Shown here piece by piece: positions 9,286-17,111 of a stretch of 64,000 nucleotides of DNA; the first letter of the stretch is position 1; each line of letters opens with the position of its first letter. The translations under genes and the position numbers were made by a program. The notes beneath the pieces are model-generated. The model searched no databases and was not told the origin of the DNA. It was given only the letters and a program-made list of their open reading frames with translations. Origin of the DNA: Geobacteraceae bacterium (GTDB taxonomy: Bacteria > Desulfobacterota > Desulfuromonadia > Desulfuromonadales > Geopsychrobacteraceae); contig SLDV01000031.1 of NCBI GenBank assembly GCA_007125165.1, forward strand, positions 34,232 through 98,231, in the 5' to 3' direction.

Positions 9286-9351
9286 CTTTGCAGAGTTCAA
9301 CTCTCTATTAACCATCCGAAATCATGAGCTTTTAGCAAGGCCGCCGAAATA

Positions 9352-10662
9352 ATGCCTAAATTATTCCCTCTTTTACCGACCCTGTCCTTCGCCGCTTTTG
9401 TGTTCTGGCTGCTGGCGGTACCGATGAATGGTCCCCTGATTGCGGGAATTGGGATTGATGATTCGTTGCGCTGGTTTCTACTGCCTCACGTACTGGTGCT
9501 GGTGGTGATTGGCAAATCATTTTCCCGGCAGCTTTTCACCCGTCTGGCTCCTTTTGCCACCGCCCTGACTCTAACTTTCAGTCTGTTACTGCCCCTGGTG
9601 CCGGAATGGGGCAAACTGCTGCTGGTATTGCTGAGCTTCAGTGGCGCCTTCGTTGCACTCAGGGCCTGTAAGCGCTTGCACAATTCCCCATCCCCACTGG
9701 TCAGTGCTGCCGGAGGATTGATTCTGGCGAATCTGGCGTTATTTGTTGTTTTTCGGTTTCCGACAGGGGGGCTGCCTCTTTTTGCCCTGGCAACGCTACC
9801 TTTGTTGCTCCTGCTGATTCCTGCGGGCGAGCAGCACCCTATCGCAACCGACAACAACCTCAAGCTCGGCCACTACCTCCCTTTTATCCTGATTTTTCAT
9901 GTCGTCAGCGGCTTGATGTACAGCGTCATCTATCCTGCCTATCAGGAATTGACTGTGCCGGGCGGAGTCGAGCTCCCCTTTTATATGGCGGCCGTGATTG
10001 GCGCGGTGTTTCTGGGGCGGATCAACCGCGAGATACCGCTGATTTCAGGCGTTGTTTTGGGGATGGGTGCATTTATTGTGCTGCAATGGGAGCATGCTGC
10101 AGCGGTGACCTTCAGCCTGTTCATCATGCAAGCAGGACAAGGCTTTATCGACCTGTTTCTGCTGGCCTTTCTGCTGCGCTTTGCTGATCCGCTCCGCGCC
10201 TTCGGAATCGGTCTGGCGACCCTGTGCCTCGGTATCTATGGTGGCCAATTGCTTGGAGACGTGCTGTCCAGTCATGCTGGACCGGTAGCCCTGTTCGGCC
10301 ATCTTTTTCTGAACCTGGCGGTACTGTCCCTGTACCTGCTGCATCGCCGCCGCCCAACGGCAGAGACCAACAGCCCTCACAACCTGCCGGCAGCAATCGA
10401 TGCACATGAAGCTGCCCCAACTACAAAAGAGATTCATATTCCTGAGCAGCTGCGCCTGCTGCTGTCTGAGCGGGAACTGCTGGTACTGAATCAGAGTCTC
10501 AAAGGCACCACCTATAAGGACATTGCCGCTGATCTTGATATTTCTGAATCAACAGTCAAAACCTACATGAAACGGATTTGTGACAAACTGGGCGTGACAG
10601 GCAAAAGAAATTTATTGCAACGTCTTTCACAACCGGGAAGCCCGCCTTCAGCCTCATCTTAA
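9352..10662 (+). CDS. Membrane-integral LuxR-type transcriptional regulator
   Basis: A 436-residue protein with two parts. Residues 1-345 consist of about ten to twelve hydrophobic segments with an MFS-like spacing (LLPTLSFAAFVFWLLAVPM, AVIGAVFLGRINREIPLISG). After a linker, residues about 370-430 form a LuxR/GerE helix-turn-helix (LSERELLVLNQSLKGTTYKD, ISESTVKTYMKRICDKLGV). Such proteins combine a polytopic, transporter-like sensor with a DNA-binding domain and are best known from Eggerthella-type actinobacteria. The ligand and target are unknown. It may regulate the EamA permease gene 100 bases downstream on the same strand. The ribosome site is weak. Confidence 0.82.
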   Translation: MPKLFPLLPTLSFAAFVFWLLAVPMNGPLIAGIGIDDSLRWFLLPHVLVLVVIGKSFSRQLFTRLAPFATALTLTFSLLLPLVPEWGKLLLVLLSFSGAFVALRACKRLHNSPSPLVSAAGGLILANLALFVVFRFPTGGLPLFALATLPLLLLLIPAGEQHPIATDNNLKLGHYLPFILIFHVVSGLMYSVIYPAYQELTVPGGVELPFYMAAVIGAVFLGRINREIPLISGVVLGMGAFIVLQWEHAAAVTFSLFIMQAGQGFIDLFLLAFLLRFADPLRAFGIGLATLCLGIYGGQLLGDVLSSHAGPVALFGHLFLNLAVLSLYLLHRRRPTAETNSPHNLPAAIDAHEAAPTTKEIHIPEQLRLLLSERELLVLNQSLKGTTYKDIAADLDISESTVKTYMKRICDKLGVTGKRNLLQRLSQPGSPPSASS

Positions 10663-10694
10663 CCCAGCTAGTAAACCCTTTATTAAATTATAGG

Positions 10695-10723
10695 TTGACT
10701 AGTGCCGGATGATTGAGTATCGT
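10695..10723 (+). promoter_or_regulatory. Possible sigma-70 promoter of the EamA permease gene
   Basis: TTGACT, a 17-base spacer and TATCGT, 42 bases before the ATG at 10765. The -35 is good and the -10 partial; consensus match only. Confidence 0.35.
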
Positions 10724-10764
10724 CCCCCTGTTTTTCAGCGTTTCCATGAATAAAGGGGTTCTCT

Positions 10765-11697
10765 ATGGTTTATCTCGTCGGCATGACACTGCTCTGGGCT
10801 TTTTCTTTCAGCCTCATCGGCGTTTATCTGGCCGGCCAGGTCGATTCCTACTTTTCTGTTTTCATGCGCGTGGCGTTGGCTGCTCTGGTATTCCTCCCTC
10901 TGCTTCGTCCCATCCCGCTCAAGCTCGCCGGTCGTCTGATGGCTCTGGGTGCGATTCAGCTGGGGCTGATGTATGTCTTCTACTTTCACTCTTTTACCCT
11001 GCTCAGCGTCCCCGAAGTCCTGATCTTCACGATACTGACTCCTATTTATGTCACCCTGATCCATGACCTGATACAGCGCCGTTTCCGCCCGGGCTATCTG
11101 CTCACGGCAGCATTGGCGGTTATTGGCGCCGGAATCATTCGATACAGCCCGCTGGAAAGTCAGGCCTTCTTCGGCTTTCTTGTGGTCCAGGGCGCCAATG
11201 TCTGCTTCGCTCTGGGGCAGGTGGGCTACAAGGTTCTGCTTGAACGAACCCCGACCGCAATACCTCAGCGTTACCTGTTCGGCTACTTCTACCTCGGGGC
11301 CCTGGCAGTTACTCTGATGTTATGGCTGGCTTTTGGCGATATGGGCAGACTACCGACCACGGGTTTGCAGTGGGGCATTCTGGTTTATCTGGGACTGATT
11401 GCTTCGGGACTGGGGTACTTTCTCTGGAACAAGGGCGCAACTTTGGTGGATGCCGGAACCCTGGCGATCATGAACAATGCGCTGATTCCGGCGGGGCTGA
11501 TTGTCAACCTGCTGATCTGGAATCGTGATGCGGATCTGGTACGCTTGAGTATTGGCGGCGGGGTGCTACTGCTGTCGCTGTTGGTGCATGAACTCTGGGT
11601 GAAAAAATCGGGGCCCCCTCATCCGGCTTTTTTGCCACCTTCTCCCCCAGGAGAAGGGCATCGGCGGAAGGTGAGTGCTAATCAGAAAAAACTTTGA
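10765..11697 (+). CDS. EamA/DMT-family permease with repeat-derived C-terminus
   Basis: A 310-residue inner-membrane protein with ten predicted membrane segments in two EamA halves, opening MVYLVGMTLLWAFSFSLIGV. Drug/metabolite transporters of this type export small metabolites or amino acids; the substrate cannot be read from sequence. A GGGG ribosome site precedes the ATG. The last 25 or so residues (GPPHPAFLPPSPPGEGHRRK onward) are encoded by a dispersed repeat arm at 11611-11685. The native stop was therefore probably lost and replaced by TGA at 11695-11697 just past the repeat. The tail is hydrophilic and likely cytoplasmic. Confidence 0.85.
   Translation: MVYLVGMTLLWAFSFSLIGVYLAGQVDSYFSVFMRVALAALVFLPLLRPIPLKLAGRLMALGAIQLGLMYVFYFHSFTLLSVPEVLIFTILTPIYVTLIHDLIQRRFRPGYLLTAALAVIGAGIIRYSPLESQAFFGFLVVQGANVCFALGQVGYKVLLERTPTAIPQRYLFGYFYLGALAVTLMLWLAFGDMGRLPTTGLQWGILVYLGLIASGLGYFLWNKGATLVDAGTLAIMNNALIPAGLIVNLLIWNRDADLVRLSIGGGVLLLSLLVHELWVKKSGPPHPAFLPPSPPGEGHRRKVSANQKKL
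11611..11685. repeat. Dispersed inverted-repeat element, single arm, inside a coding region
   Basis: This single arm reads CCCCCTCATCCGGCTTTTTT, then palindrome CCTTCTCCCCCAGGAGAAGG, then GGCGGAAGGTGAGTGCTAATC and ends at ATCAG. It matches the first arm of the element at 58094-58250 in reverse complement. It lies within the 3' end of the EamA permease gene. Confidence 0.8.
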
Positions 11698-11734
11698 AGG
11701 CGGCGCAAAAAATAGCCTTTGAGCCGCGTCAGAG

Positions 11735-11770
11735 CACTGAGAAATCCACTACAGCCGGTTATCCTCAGTG
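11735..11770. terminator. Hairpin between converging genes
   Basis: A 7-bp inverted repeat (CACTGAG / CTCAGTG) in the 155-base gap between the converging permease and lspA genes. No clear T-run follows, so a role in termination is only suggested by position. Confidence 0.25.
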
Positions 11771-11852
11771 TCCCCTGTGTCTCCAGTGAACGAAGAGAAT
11801 GGGTGGTAAAAGGTTTTTTGCCTTTATCGCCGCCAAGTATGTAACCGGAACA

Positions 11853-12356
11853 TCAATCCTGACGTTCCGCTTTGCGCTGCCGCCTTAGCGCCAGCTCTTC
11901 GCGCAACGAGACAATCAGCAGGATGGCGACGCCGACACAGATGGCGCTGTCAGCAACGTTAAAGGCCGGCCAGTGGTATTGATACCAGTGGACGCCGACA
12001 AAATCGATCACCTCTCCTAAACGCACCCGGTCAATGACATTACCCACTGCCCCGCCCAGGATCAGCCCCAAAGAAAGATGCATCCATGTGGCTGATGCCG
12101 GTAACGTGCGCATGTACCAGATGATTCCCACTACAGCGACCAAGGCCACGGTCAGAAAAAACGGCAGTCGCCAGGCGCTGTCGGCAAAAATTCCGAAAGC
12201 GGCGCCGGGGTTACGAACATGGGTCAGATAGAGGTGATTCTCGATCAGCACCTTGAACTGTCCAAGGGCGTAATTGCGCTCAAAATAGACCTTGGTGAGC
12301 TGATCGAGTACCAAGGTTACCAGGACCACGCCGGCGAACAGGGGGTATTTCTTCAT
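11853..12356 (-). CDS. lspA: Lipoprotein signal peptidase (signal peptidase II)
   Basis: A 167-residue inner-membrane aspartic protease that removes signal peptides from prolipoproteins after diacylglyceryl transfer. Four membrane segments are visible. The catalytic aspartates lie in GAVGNVIDRVRLGEVIDFV and AFNVADSAICVG, both conserved blocks of the family. The start MKKYPLFAGVVLVTLVLDQLTK at 12356 gives the normal length; upstream in-frame codons belong to ileS read in another frame. It begins one base after the ileS stop, a common ileS-lspA pairing, so the two are surely co-transcribed. It would process the lipoproteins at 6.7-8.9 kb and 19.6 kb. Confidence 0.96.
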   Translation of the reverse strand: MKKYPLFAGVVLVTLVLDQLTKVYFERNYALGQFKVLIENHLYLTHVRNPGAAFGIFADSAWRLPFFLTVALVAVVGIIWYMRTLPASATWMHLSLGLILGGAVGNVIDRVRLGEVIDFVGVHWYQYHWPAFNVADSAICVGVAILLIVSLREELALRRQRKAERQD

Positions 12357-12357
12357 C

Positions 12358-15135
12358 TCAGCCTGCAGCCAGTGCTGCGACGCACCGCGAACAGAGGCTC
12401 GCATGTTCAGCATGATCACCAACACTGACGGCATAATTCCAACAGCGTTCACATTTACTGCCATCGGCAGAAATAATCTGCACCTTGAGCCCCGACACCT
12501 GTGTTTCTTCGACCGCCAAAGATTCCTCGGTCAATTCCACCTGTGACACAATAAAATAGGCCGGCAGTAGCGGCAGATAACGGGTCAACAGTTCACGATA
12601 ATCGTCGGGAACCTGAAGCACGACCTTGGCTTCAAGGGACTGCCCCAGGCGTTTTTCCGCCCGTGCTTTTTCCAGTTGGCGAGACACTTCGTTACGTATC
12701 TTGAGCAGCCGCTCGTAGGTTGCTTCCAGGGCATCATCCAGATCCGCAGCGACAACGTCCGAAAAGGAGGCAAGGTGGACACTGGATGGACGCTCGCCCG
12801 GCAGGCGCTGCCAGATTTCATCGGCGGTAAAACTCAGCACCGGTGCGATCAGCCGGGGCAGGACATCAACAATCCGATACAGGGCTGTGCGCGCGCTGCG
12901 ATATTCGATACTTGACGGCGCACTGGCATACAAACGGTCTTTGAGAATGTCGAGATAAAAAGCGCTCAGATCAATGCTGCAGAAGTTATGCACCGCGTGG
13001 TAGAGGGTGTGGAACTCGTAGCGCTCATAGGCCTTGAGAACGCGCTGATTCAGGCGTGCCAGGCGCGACAAGGCCCACCGATCCAGTTCGAGCAGCTCGG
13101 CGTCAGGCACCTGATCAGTCGCCGGATTGAAGTTGTTGAGATTGCCAAGCAGATAACGAGCGGTATTGCGGATGCGGCGATAAGCATCGGAAAGCCGTTG
13201 CAAAGTTTCTTCGCCCAGACGGATATCATCACGATAATCGGTGGCGGCAACCCACAGCCGCAGGATCTCCGCACCGTATTTCTTGATGATTTCTTCCGGA
13301 GAAATAACATTCCCCATCGATTTCGACATCGGGCGGCCATTCTTGTCGAGGACGAAACCGTGGGTCAGTACCGCCTTGTAAGGGGCACGATCCCGGGTTC
13401 CAACTGATTCCAGCAAGCTTGAGTGAAACCAGCCACGATGCTGATCCGATCCCTCCAGATAAAGATCAGCAGGGCTGTGAAGCTCATCACGCAGCTCACA
13501 TACGGCGGCATGAGACACTCCGGAATCGAACCAGACGTCAAGGATGTCGGTCTCCTTGGTAAAACGGTCATGATCACAGGCAGGGCAACGGGTACCGGCG
13601 GGCAACAGTTCTACGGCGTCTTTCTCGAACCAGACATCGCTCCCTTTTTCTTCAAACTGATCGGCGATATGGTGCATGACGGCGCCATCGTTGAGAGCTT
13701 CACCACATTTTTCACAATACATGATGGTGATCGGCACTCCCCAACTGCGCTGGCGACTGACACACCAATCGGGGCGCGCCTCGATCATGTTGTAGATACG
13801 ATCACGTCCCCAGGCCGGAATCCATTCGACCCGTTCGATCTCTTCCAGGGCTTTGCGGCGCAGGTCATTATGCTCCATGCTGATGAACCATTGCTCGGTG
13901 GCCCGGAAAATAACCGGCTTTTTACAGCGCCAGCAGTGAGGATAGCTGTGACTGACATTGCTTTCATGGAGCAGGGCCCCGACTTCAAGCAGCTTGTCGT
14001 TCACGGCACGATTGGCATCGGCCAGCTTCATTCCGCCGAACAATTCCAGTTCTTCACGGTAGCGACCGTAATCATCAACCGGATTATAGATTTCCAGACC
14101 ATACTTGAGACCGATCTGATAATCATCGTGTCCGTGCCCGGGAGCGGTATGAACACAGCCGGTACCCGCCTCGAGAGTGACATGATCACCAAGCATGATC
14201 AGGGAGTTGCGCTCATAAAAGGGATGACGGCAGTTTTTATTATCGAATTCAGCGGCATCAAGGGGCGCAACCACCATGGCCCCTTCCTGCCCGACGGCCG
14301 CCAGCACCTTTTCACGCAGCCCCTCGGCAACCACCAGATAGTCGCTGCCGCTATCGATCACCACGTAGGGCAATTCCGGATTGAGACTGATGCCCAGATT
14401 GGCTGGAATCGTCCAGGGTGTAGTCGTCCAGATAACAAAATTCAAGGGTTTGTCGGTCAGATGTGCCAGCGATTGCGGCAGGGTATCAACGTAGGGGAAC
14501 TTGACATAGATCGATGGCGAGCTGTGATCGTCATACTCGACTTCGGCTTCCGCCAGAGCAGTCACGCAGGAAGCACACCAGTGAATCGGCTTTTTCCCTT
14601 TGAACAGGGAACCCCGTTCCGCCAGACGCGCCAGCTCACGGGCCGTAGTCGCTTCATACCCTTCTGTCATCGTCAGGTAGGGATCTGCCCAGTTACCGAA
14701 AATTCCCAGACGCTGGAACTCCTCGGACTGAGTGGCAATCCAGACTCTGGCATACTCCCGACATTCACGGCGAAACTCGGCTTTACTCATGTCGCGCTTT
14801 TTCTTGCCGAGCTTTTTGTCAACCATCAGCTCGATCGGCAATCCATGGCAATCCCAGCCTGGCACATAAGGGGTGTGAAACCCCTGCATCCGTTTACTTT
14901 TAACGATGATATCCTTGAGAATCTTGTTGAGGGCATGCCCCATGTGGATATGACCGTTGGCATAGGGAGGACCATCGTGCAGAATAAATTTCTGCTTGCC
15001 AAGGTTGGCCTCTTCAAGCTGACGATTCAGCTCAGCCTGCTGCCACCGGGCCAGAATTTCCGGCTCCCGCACCGGCAGATTGGCGCGCATGGGGAAATCG
15101 GTTGCGGGCAAATTGAGTGTGTCTTTGTAATCCAT
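12358..15135 (-). CDS. ileS: Isoleucine--tRNA ligase
   Basis: A 925-residue class I aminoacyl-tRNA synthetase. The HIGH motif appears as PPYANGHIHMGH near residue 61, the editing domain includes TTTPWTIPANL, and the KMSKS motif appears as GRPMSKSMGNV. The C-terminal zinc-binding domain ends CERCWNYAVSVGD and CSRCVAAL. The start MDYKDTLNLP at 15135 is chosen because GGAGAG lies upstream at a suitable distance; an ATG five codons earlier is less well placed. Length and motifs place it with the normal bacterial IleS type. Downstream lspA follows after one base. No T-box leader was recognised in the 230 bases upstream. Confidence 0.97.
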   Translation of the reverse strand: MDYKDTLNLPATDFPMRANLPVREPEILARWQQAELNRQLEEANLGKQKFILHDGPPYANGHIHMGHALNKILKDIIVKSKRMQGFHTPYVPGWDCHGLPIELMVDKKLGKKKRDMSKAEFRRECREYARVWIATQSEEFQRLGIFGNWADPYLTMTEGYEATTARELARLAERGSLFKGKKPIHWCASCVTALAEAEVEYDDHSSPSIYVKFPYVDTLPQSLAHLTDKPLNFVIWTTTPWTIPANLGISLNPELPYVVIDSGSDYLVVAEGLREKVLAAVGQEGAMVVAPLDAAEFDNKNCRHPFYERNSLIMLGDHVTLEAGTGCVHTAPGHGHDDYQIGLKYGLEIYNPVDDYGRYREELELFGGMKLADANRAVNDKLLEVGALLHESNVSHSYPHCWRCKKPVIFRATEQWFISMEHNDLRRKALEEIERVEWIPAWGRDRIYNMIEARPDWCVSRQRSWGVPITIMYCEKCGEALNDGAVMHHIADQFEEKGSDVWFEKDAVELLPAGTRCPACDHDRFTKETDILDVWFDSGVSHAAVCELRDELHSPADLYLEGSDQHRGWFHSSLLESVGTRDRAPYKAVLTHGFVLDKNGRPMSKSMGNVISPEEIIKKYGAEILRLWVAATDYRDDIRLGEETLQRLSDAYRRIRNTARYLLGNLNNFNPATDQVPDAELLELDRWALSRLARLNQRVLKAYERYEFHTLYHAVHNFCSIDLSAFYLDILKDRLYASAPSSIEYRSARTALYRIVDVLPRLIAPVLSFTADEIWQRLPGERPSSVHLASFSDVVAADLDDALEATYERLLKIRNEVSRQLEKARAEKRLGQSLEAKVVLQVPDDYRELLTRYLPLLPAYFIVSQVELTEESLAVEETQVSGLKVQIISADGSKCERCWNYAVSVGDHAEHASLCSRCVAALAAG

Positions 15136-15214
15136 GAAATGTCTCTCCACGGGGCATCGAATCCCCTGATTGTTTATTGTCTGTATGTAACCCTTTACCT
15201 GTTCAGCAATATTG

Positions 15215-15345
15215 TCTTCTCCGAGTGCCTTTGTCGGGGATCCAGAGAGAACAACCGGATTCCGGCCAAAAACACGCCGGAATAACGGCAGGTGTTGACT
15301 TCAGCCACAATCATTCGCGGCTAACGCCACTCCTACATGACGTGC
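15215..15345. repeat. Cluster of short palindromic repeats upstream of ileS
   Basis: Three repeat-like blocks lie side by side. The first is CCGAGTGCCTTTGTCGGGG. The second is an 8-bp palindrome ATTCCGGC / GCCGGAAT around an A/C-rich loop (about 15260-15284). The third is TCGCGGCTAACGCCACTCCTAC (15315-15336), whose complement resembles the REP consensus of pseudomonads (GGAGTGGCGTTAGCCGCGA). They fill the 232-base gap between ileS and the elyC-like gene. Their family identity is inferred from resemblance. Confidence 0.5.
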
Positions 15346-15367
15346 TGACCAGTTACGGCTGGATTAT

Positions 15368-16144
15368 CTACTCTTGCCTGCTTTGCCCCATCAGCCGCGC
15401 CCATTGCATCCCCAGTTGTTCATGAATCCAGGCATCGGTGTGGGCCAGGGTTCCACCGTTGGGCAAAGTCCACCAGCGCCTGGTCGGCTTACTCATGTGT
15501 CCGGTCGGAGCCGGAACGGGATCGAGTCCTGCGCCGCGGAATAAGGCCATGGAACGTGGCATGTGCGCCGCCGAGGTCACGACAACCAGATTGGTGCCGG
15601 CAAAAAGATTCGCAATCAACAGCACCTCTTCCGCAGTGTCCCGCGGACCGACAAAGGTCAGAATATCACCATCAGGAACACCCAGGGCAAGCGCCAGCTC
15701 CCTGAGTTTATCCGGATAGGCCACCGGATCAGTTGCCAGACCGTGATAACCGGTAAAAATCAGGCGGCTGCCGGGATTCATCCGATAGATACGAATCCCC
15801 TCTGCCAGCCGCACAACAGCGGTGGAGCTGAGCTGGCTGGTCAGGGGTTGATCATCCACCGTCTGGTGCCAACTACCCAGAACGGCAATGTATTGAGGCG
15901 TCATCGTCCCCTGCTCATAGGCGGGATAGCGCGTTTCCAGCCCGGCCATCCAGCGATGGCTCAAGGGCGCGTAACTGCTGACAAATAACAGCGCGCCGGC
16001 AGACACAACACAAAGCACGCCGAACCAACGGTTTTTACGCCGCAACAATGACGGCAGTGCCAGCAGCAGCAACAGCAGGGTCAGGGGAACCGGTGTTAAA
16101 AAGTCACCCAGGATTTTTTTTAGCAGAAAGAGCAGATGATCCAT
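15368..16144 (-). CDS. ElyC/SanA/YdcF (DUF218) family membrane protein
   Basis: A 258-residue protein with two N-terminal membrane segments (VPLTLLLLLLALPSLL and FGVLCVVSAGALLFVSSYA) followed by a DUF218 domain facing the periplasm. Family motifs include YIAVLGSWHQ, RLAEGIRIYRMNPGSRLIFT, RDTAEEVLLIANLF and VVTSAAHMPRSMALF. In E. coli, ElyC affects envelope integrity and peptidoglycan precursor use at low temperature; the enzymatic activity of the domain is not settled. The gene is upstream of ileS on the same strand but separated by a repeat cluster, so it is probably transcribed separately. Confidence 0.85.
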   Translation of the reverse strand: MDHLLFLLKKILGDFLTPVPLTLLLLLLALPSLLRRKNRWFGVLCVVSAGALLFVSSYAPLSHRWMAGLETRYPAYEQGTMTPQYIAVLGSWHQTVDDQPLTSQLSSTAVVRLAEGIRIYRMNPGSRLIFTGYHGLATDPVAYPDKLRELALALGVPDGDILTFVGPRDTAEEVLLIANLFAGTNLVVVTSAAHMPRSMALFRGAGLDPVPAPTGHMSKPTRRWWTLPNGGTLAHTDAWIHEQLGMQWARLMGQSRQE

Positions 16145-16211
16145 CGACTAAGATCCGAGCAAGGCAAAAAAGACCGAAACAGCGGGAGATTAACGCAGAA
16201 CATAGAATTGA

Positions 16212-16868
16212 TCAAGATACCAGAACCGGATAATGACAGATATCTGCAAAAAGACAATGACAACATAAGGGTGACTTGCGGCAACGCTCCTTGCAATGGG
16301 TTACAATCAGGGCATGGTAGTGTTGATACAGGGTCACATCCTTGTTGATTTCCGCCATGAACAGGGTACGGATGGTTTCGTAACTTTCCGTGCCGCGCAG
16401 CAGACCCAGGCGACCGAAGAAACGCCGGGTGTAGCTGTCAACGACGAAAGAAGGGTGGTTGCCGGCGTAAAGCAGAATCGAATCGGCCGTTTCCGGCCCG
16501 ATACCGGACAGACTGAGCAGCTCACAGCGAGCAACACTCAATTCCTGTTGCAGCAGACGATCAAGTGACCCGCCGTGCCGATGCATCAGGTGTCGACAAA
16601 AATGCTGCAAACGTTGAGCCTTCTGACGAAAAAAGCCGGACGGACGGATCAGTTCCTCCAACTGCGGTAACGGCATCTGCGCTACCATTGACAGATCCAG
16701 GGCCTCGACCTTTTTCAGATTAGCCAGAGCCTTTTCGACGTTGTTCCAGTTGGTATTCTGGGTCAGGAACGCCCCCACGGCAACTTCGAAGGAGCCCTGC
16801 GCCGGCCACCAGTTGTCAAGAGAATACCCCTGACACAGGCGCTGATAGACTTCGATGATTGTCGGCAT
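16212..16868 (-). CDS. Endonuclease III-like HhH-GPD DNA glycosylase
   Basis: A 218-residue protein from the ATG at 16868. It has the HhH-GPD fold: FLTQNTNWNNVEKALANL, helix-hairpin-helix SLSGIGPETADSILLYAG, and the catalytic Asp in PSFVVDSYTRRFFGRLG. A C-terminal cluster loop (CRKSPLCCHCLFADIC) is suited to a [4Fe-4S] cluster. The usual Lys of bifunctional EndoIII in the HhH hairpin (GxGxKTA) is replaced here (GIGPETA). It therefore fits the MIG/endonuclease III-homologue group, which may be monofunctional. It acts in base-excision repair. It diverges from the JAMM-DinG gene across a 243-base gap. Confidence 0.85.
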   Translation of the reverse strand: MPTIIEVYQRLCQGYSLDNWWPAQGSFEVAVGAFLTQNTNWNNVEKALANLKKVEALDLSMVAQMPLPQLEELIRPSGFFRQKAQRLQHFCRHLMHRHGGSLDRLLQQELSVARCELLSLSGIGPETADSILLYAGNHPSFVVDSYTRRFFGRLGLLRGTESYETIRTLFMAEINKDVTLYQHYHALIVTHCKERCRKSPLCCHCLFADICHYPVLVS

Positions 16869-16910
16869 CACCAAATAACCTTATTAAAAAAGCTCGACTA
16901 AAGCCGCGCG

Positions 16911-17015
16911 TGAGGTTGGGGGGCCTGTGACAAGGGCTACTGTCTCCATGGAGGGCGACAGTCGAACGGCCATGGAAGGCGAAAAGTGTCCCTTGACATA
17001 GGGCCCCCAACCTCA
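16911..17015. repeat. Long imperfect inverted repeat (30-bp arms)
   Basis: Left arm 16911-16940 and right arm 16986-17015 match in inverted orientation at 25 of 30 positions, starting with TGAGGTTGGGGG. The 45-base centre contains a second palindrome, CTCCATGGAG, flanked by CTGTC/GACAG. The whole could fold as one long hairpin or cruciform. It lies between the divergent EndoIII-like and DinG-like genes. No T-run follows on either strand, so it does not look like a simple terminator. Confidence 0.75.
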
Positions 17016-17111
17016 AGCTCTACAAAACTGAACCCACACTTACTGCAAAAATGTCTGTACCGCAATACAATCCTTCCCCTTCGGGTCTGTGTTCCTCTAT
17101 AATCCCGCACC

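Noticed and set aside
13423-15285. A 620-codon open frame on the plus strand opposite ileS
   Set aside because: It is antisense to an unmistakable ileS with all motifs. Long antisense frames are common in GC-rich genes with biased codon use, and its translation shows no recognisable domain.
15136-15367. T-box leader upstream of ileS
   Set aside because: No T-box sequence, specifier loop or antiterminator/terminator pair was visible; the gap is filled by repeat-like palindromes.
17098-17103. TATAAT immediately before the JAMM-DinG start as its promoter
   Set aside because: No -35 box at a suitable distance. A leaderless transcript is possible but not supported further.
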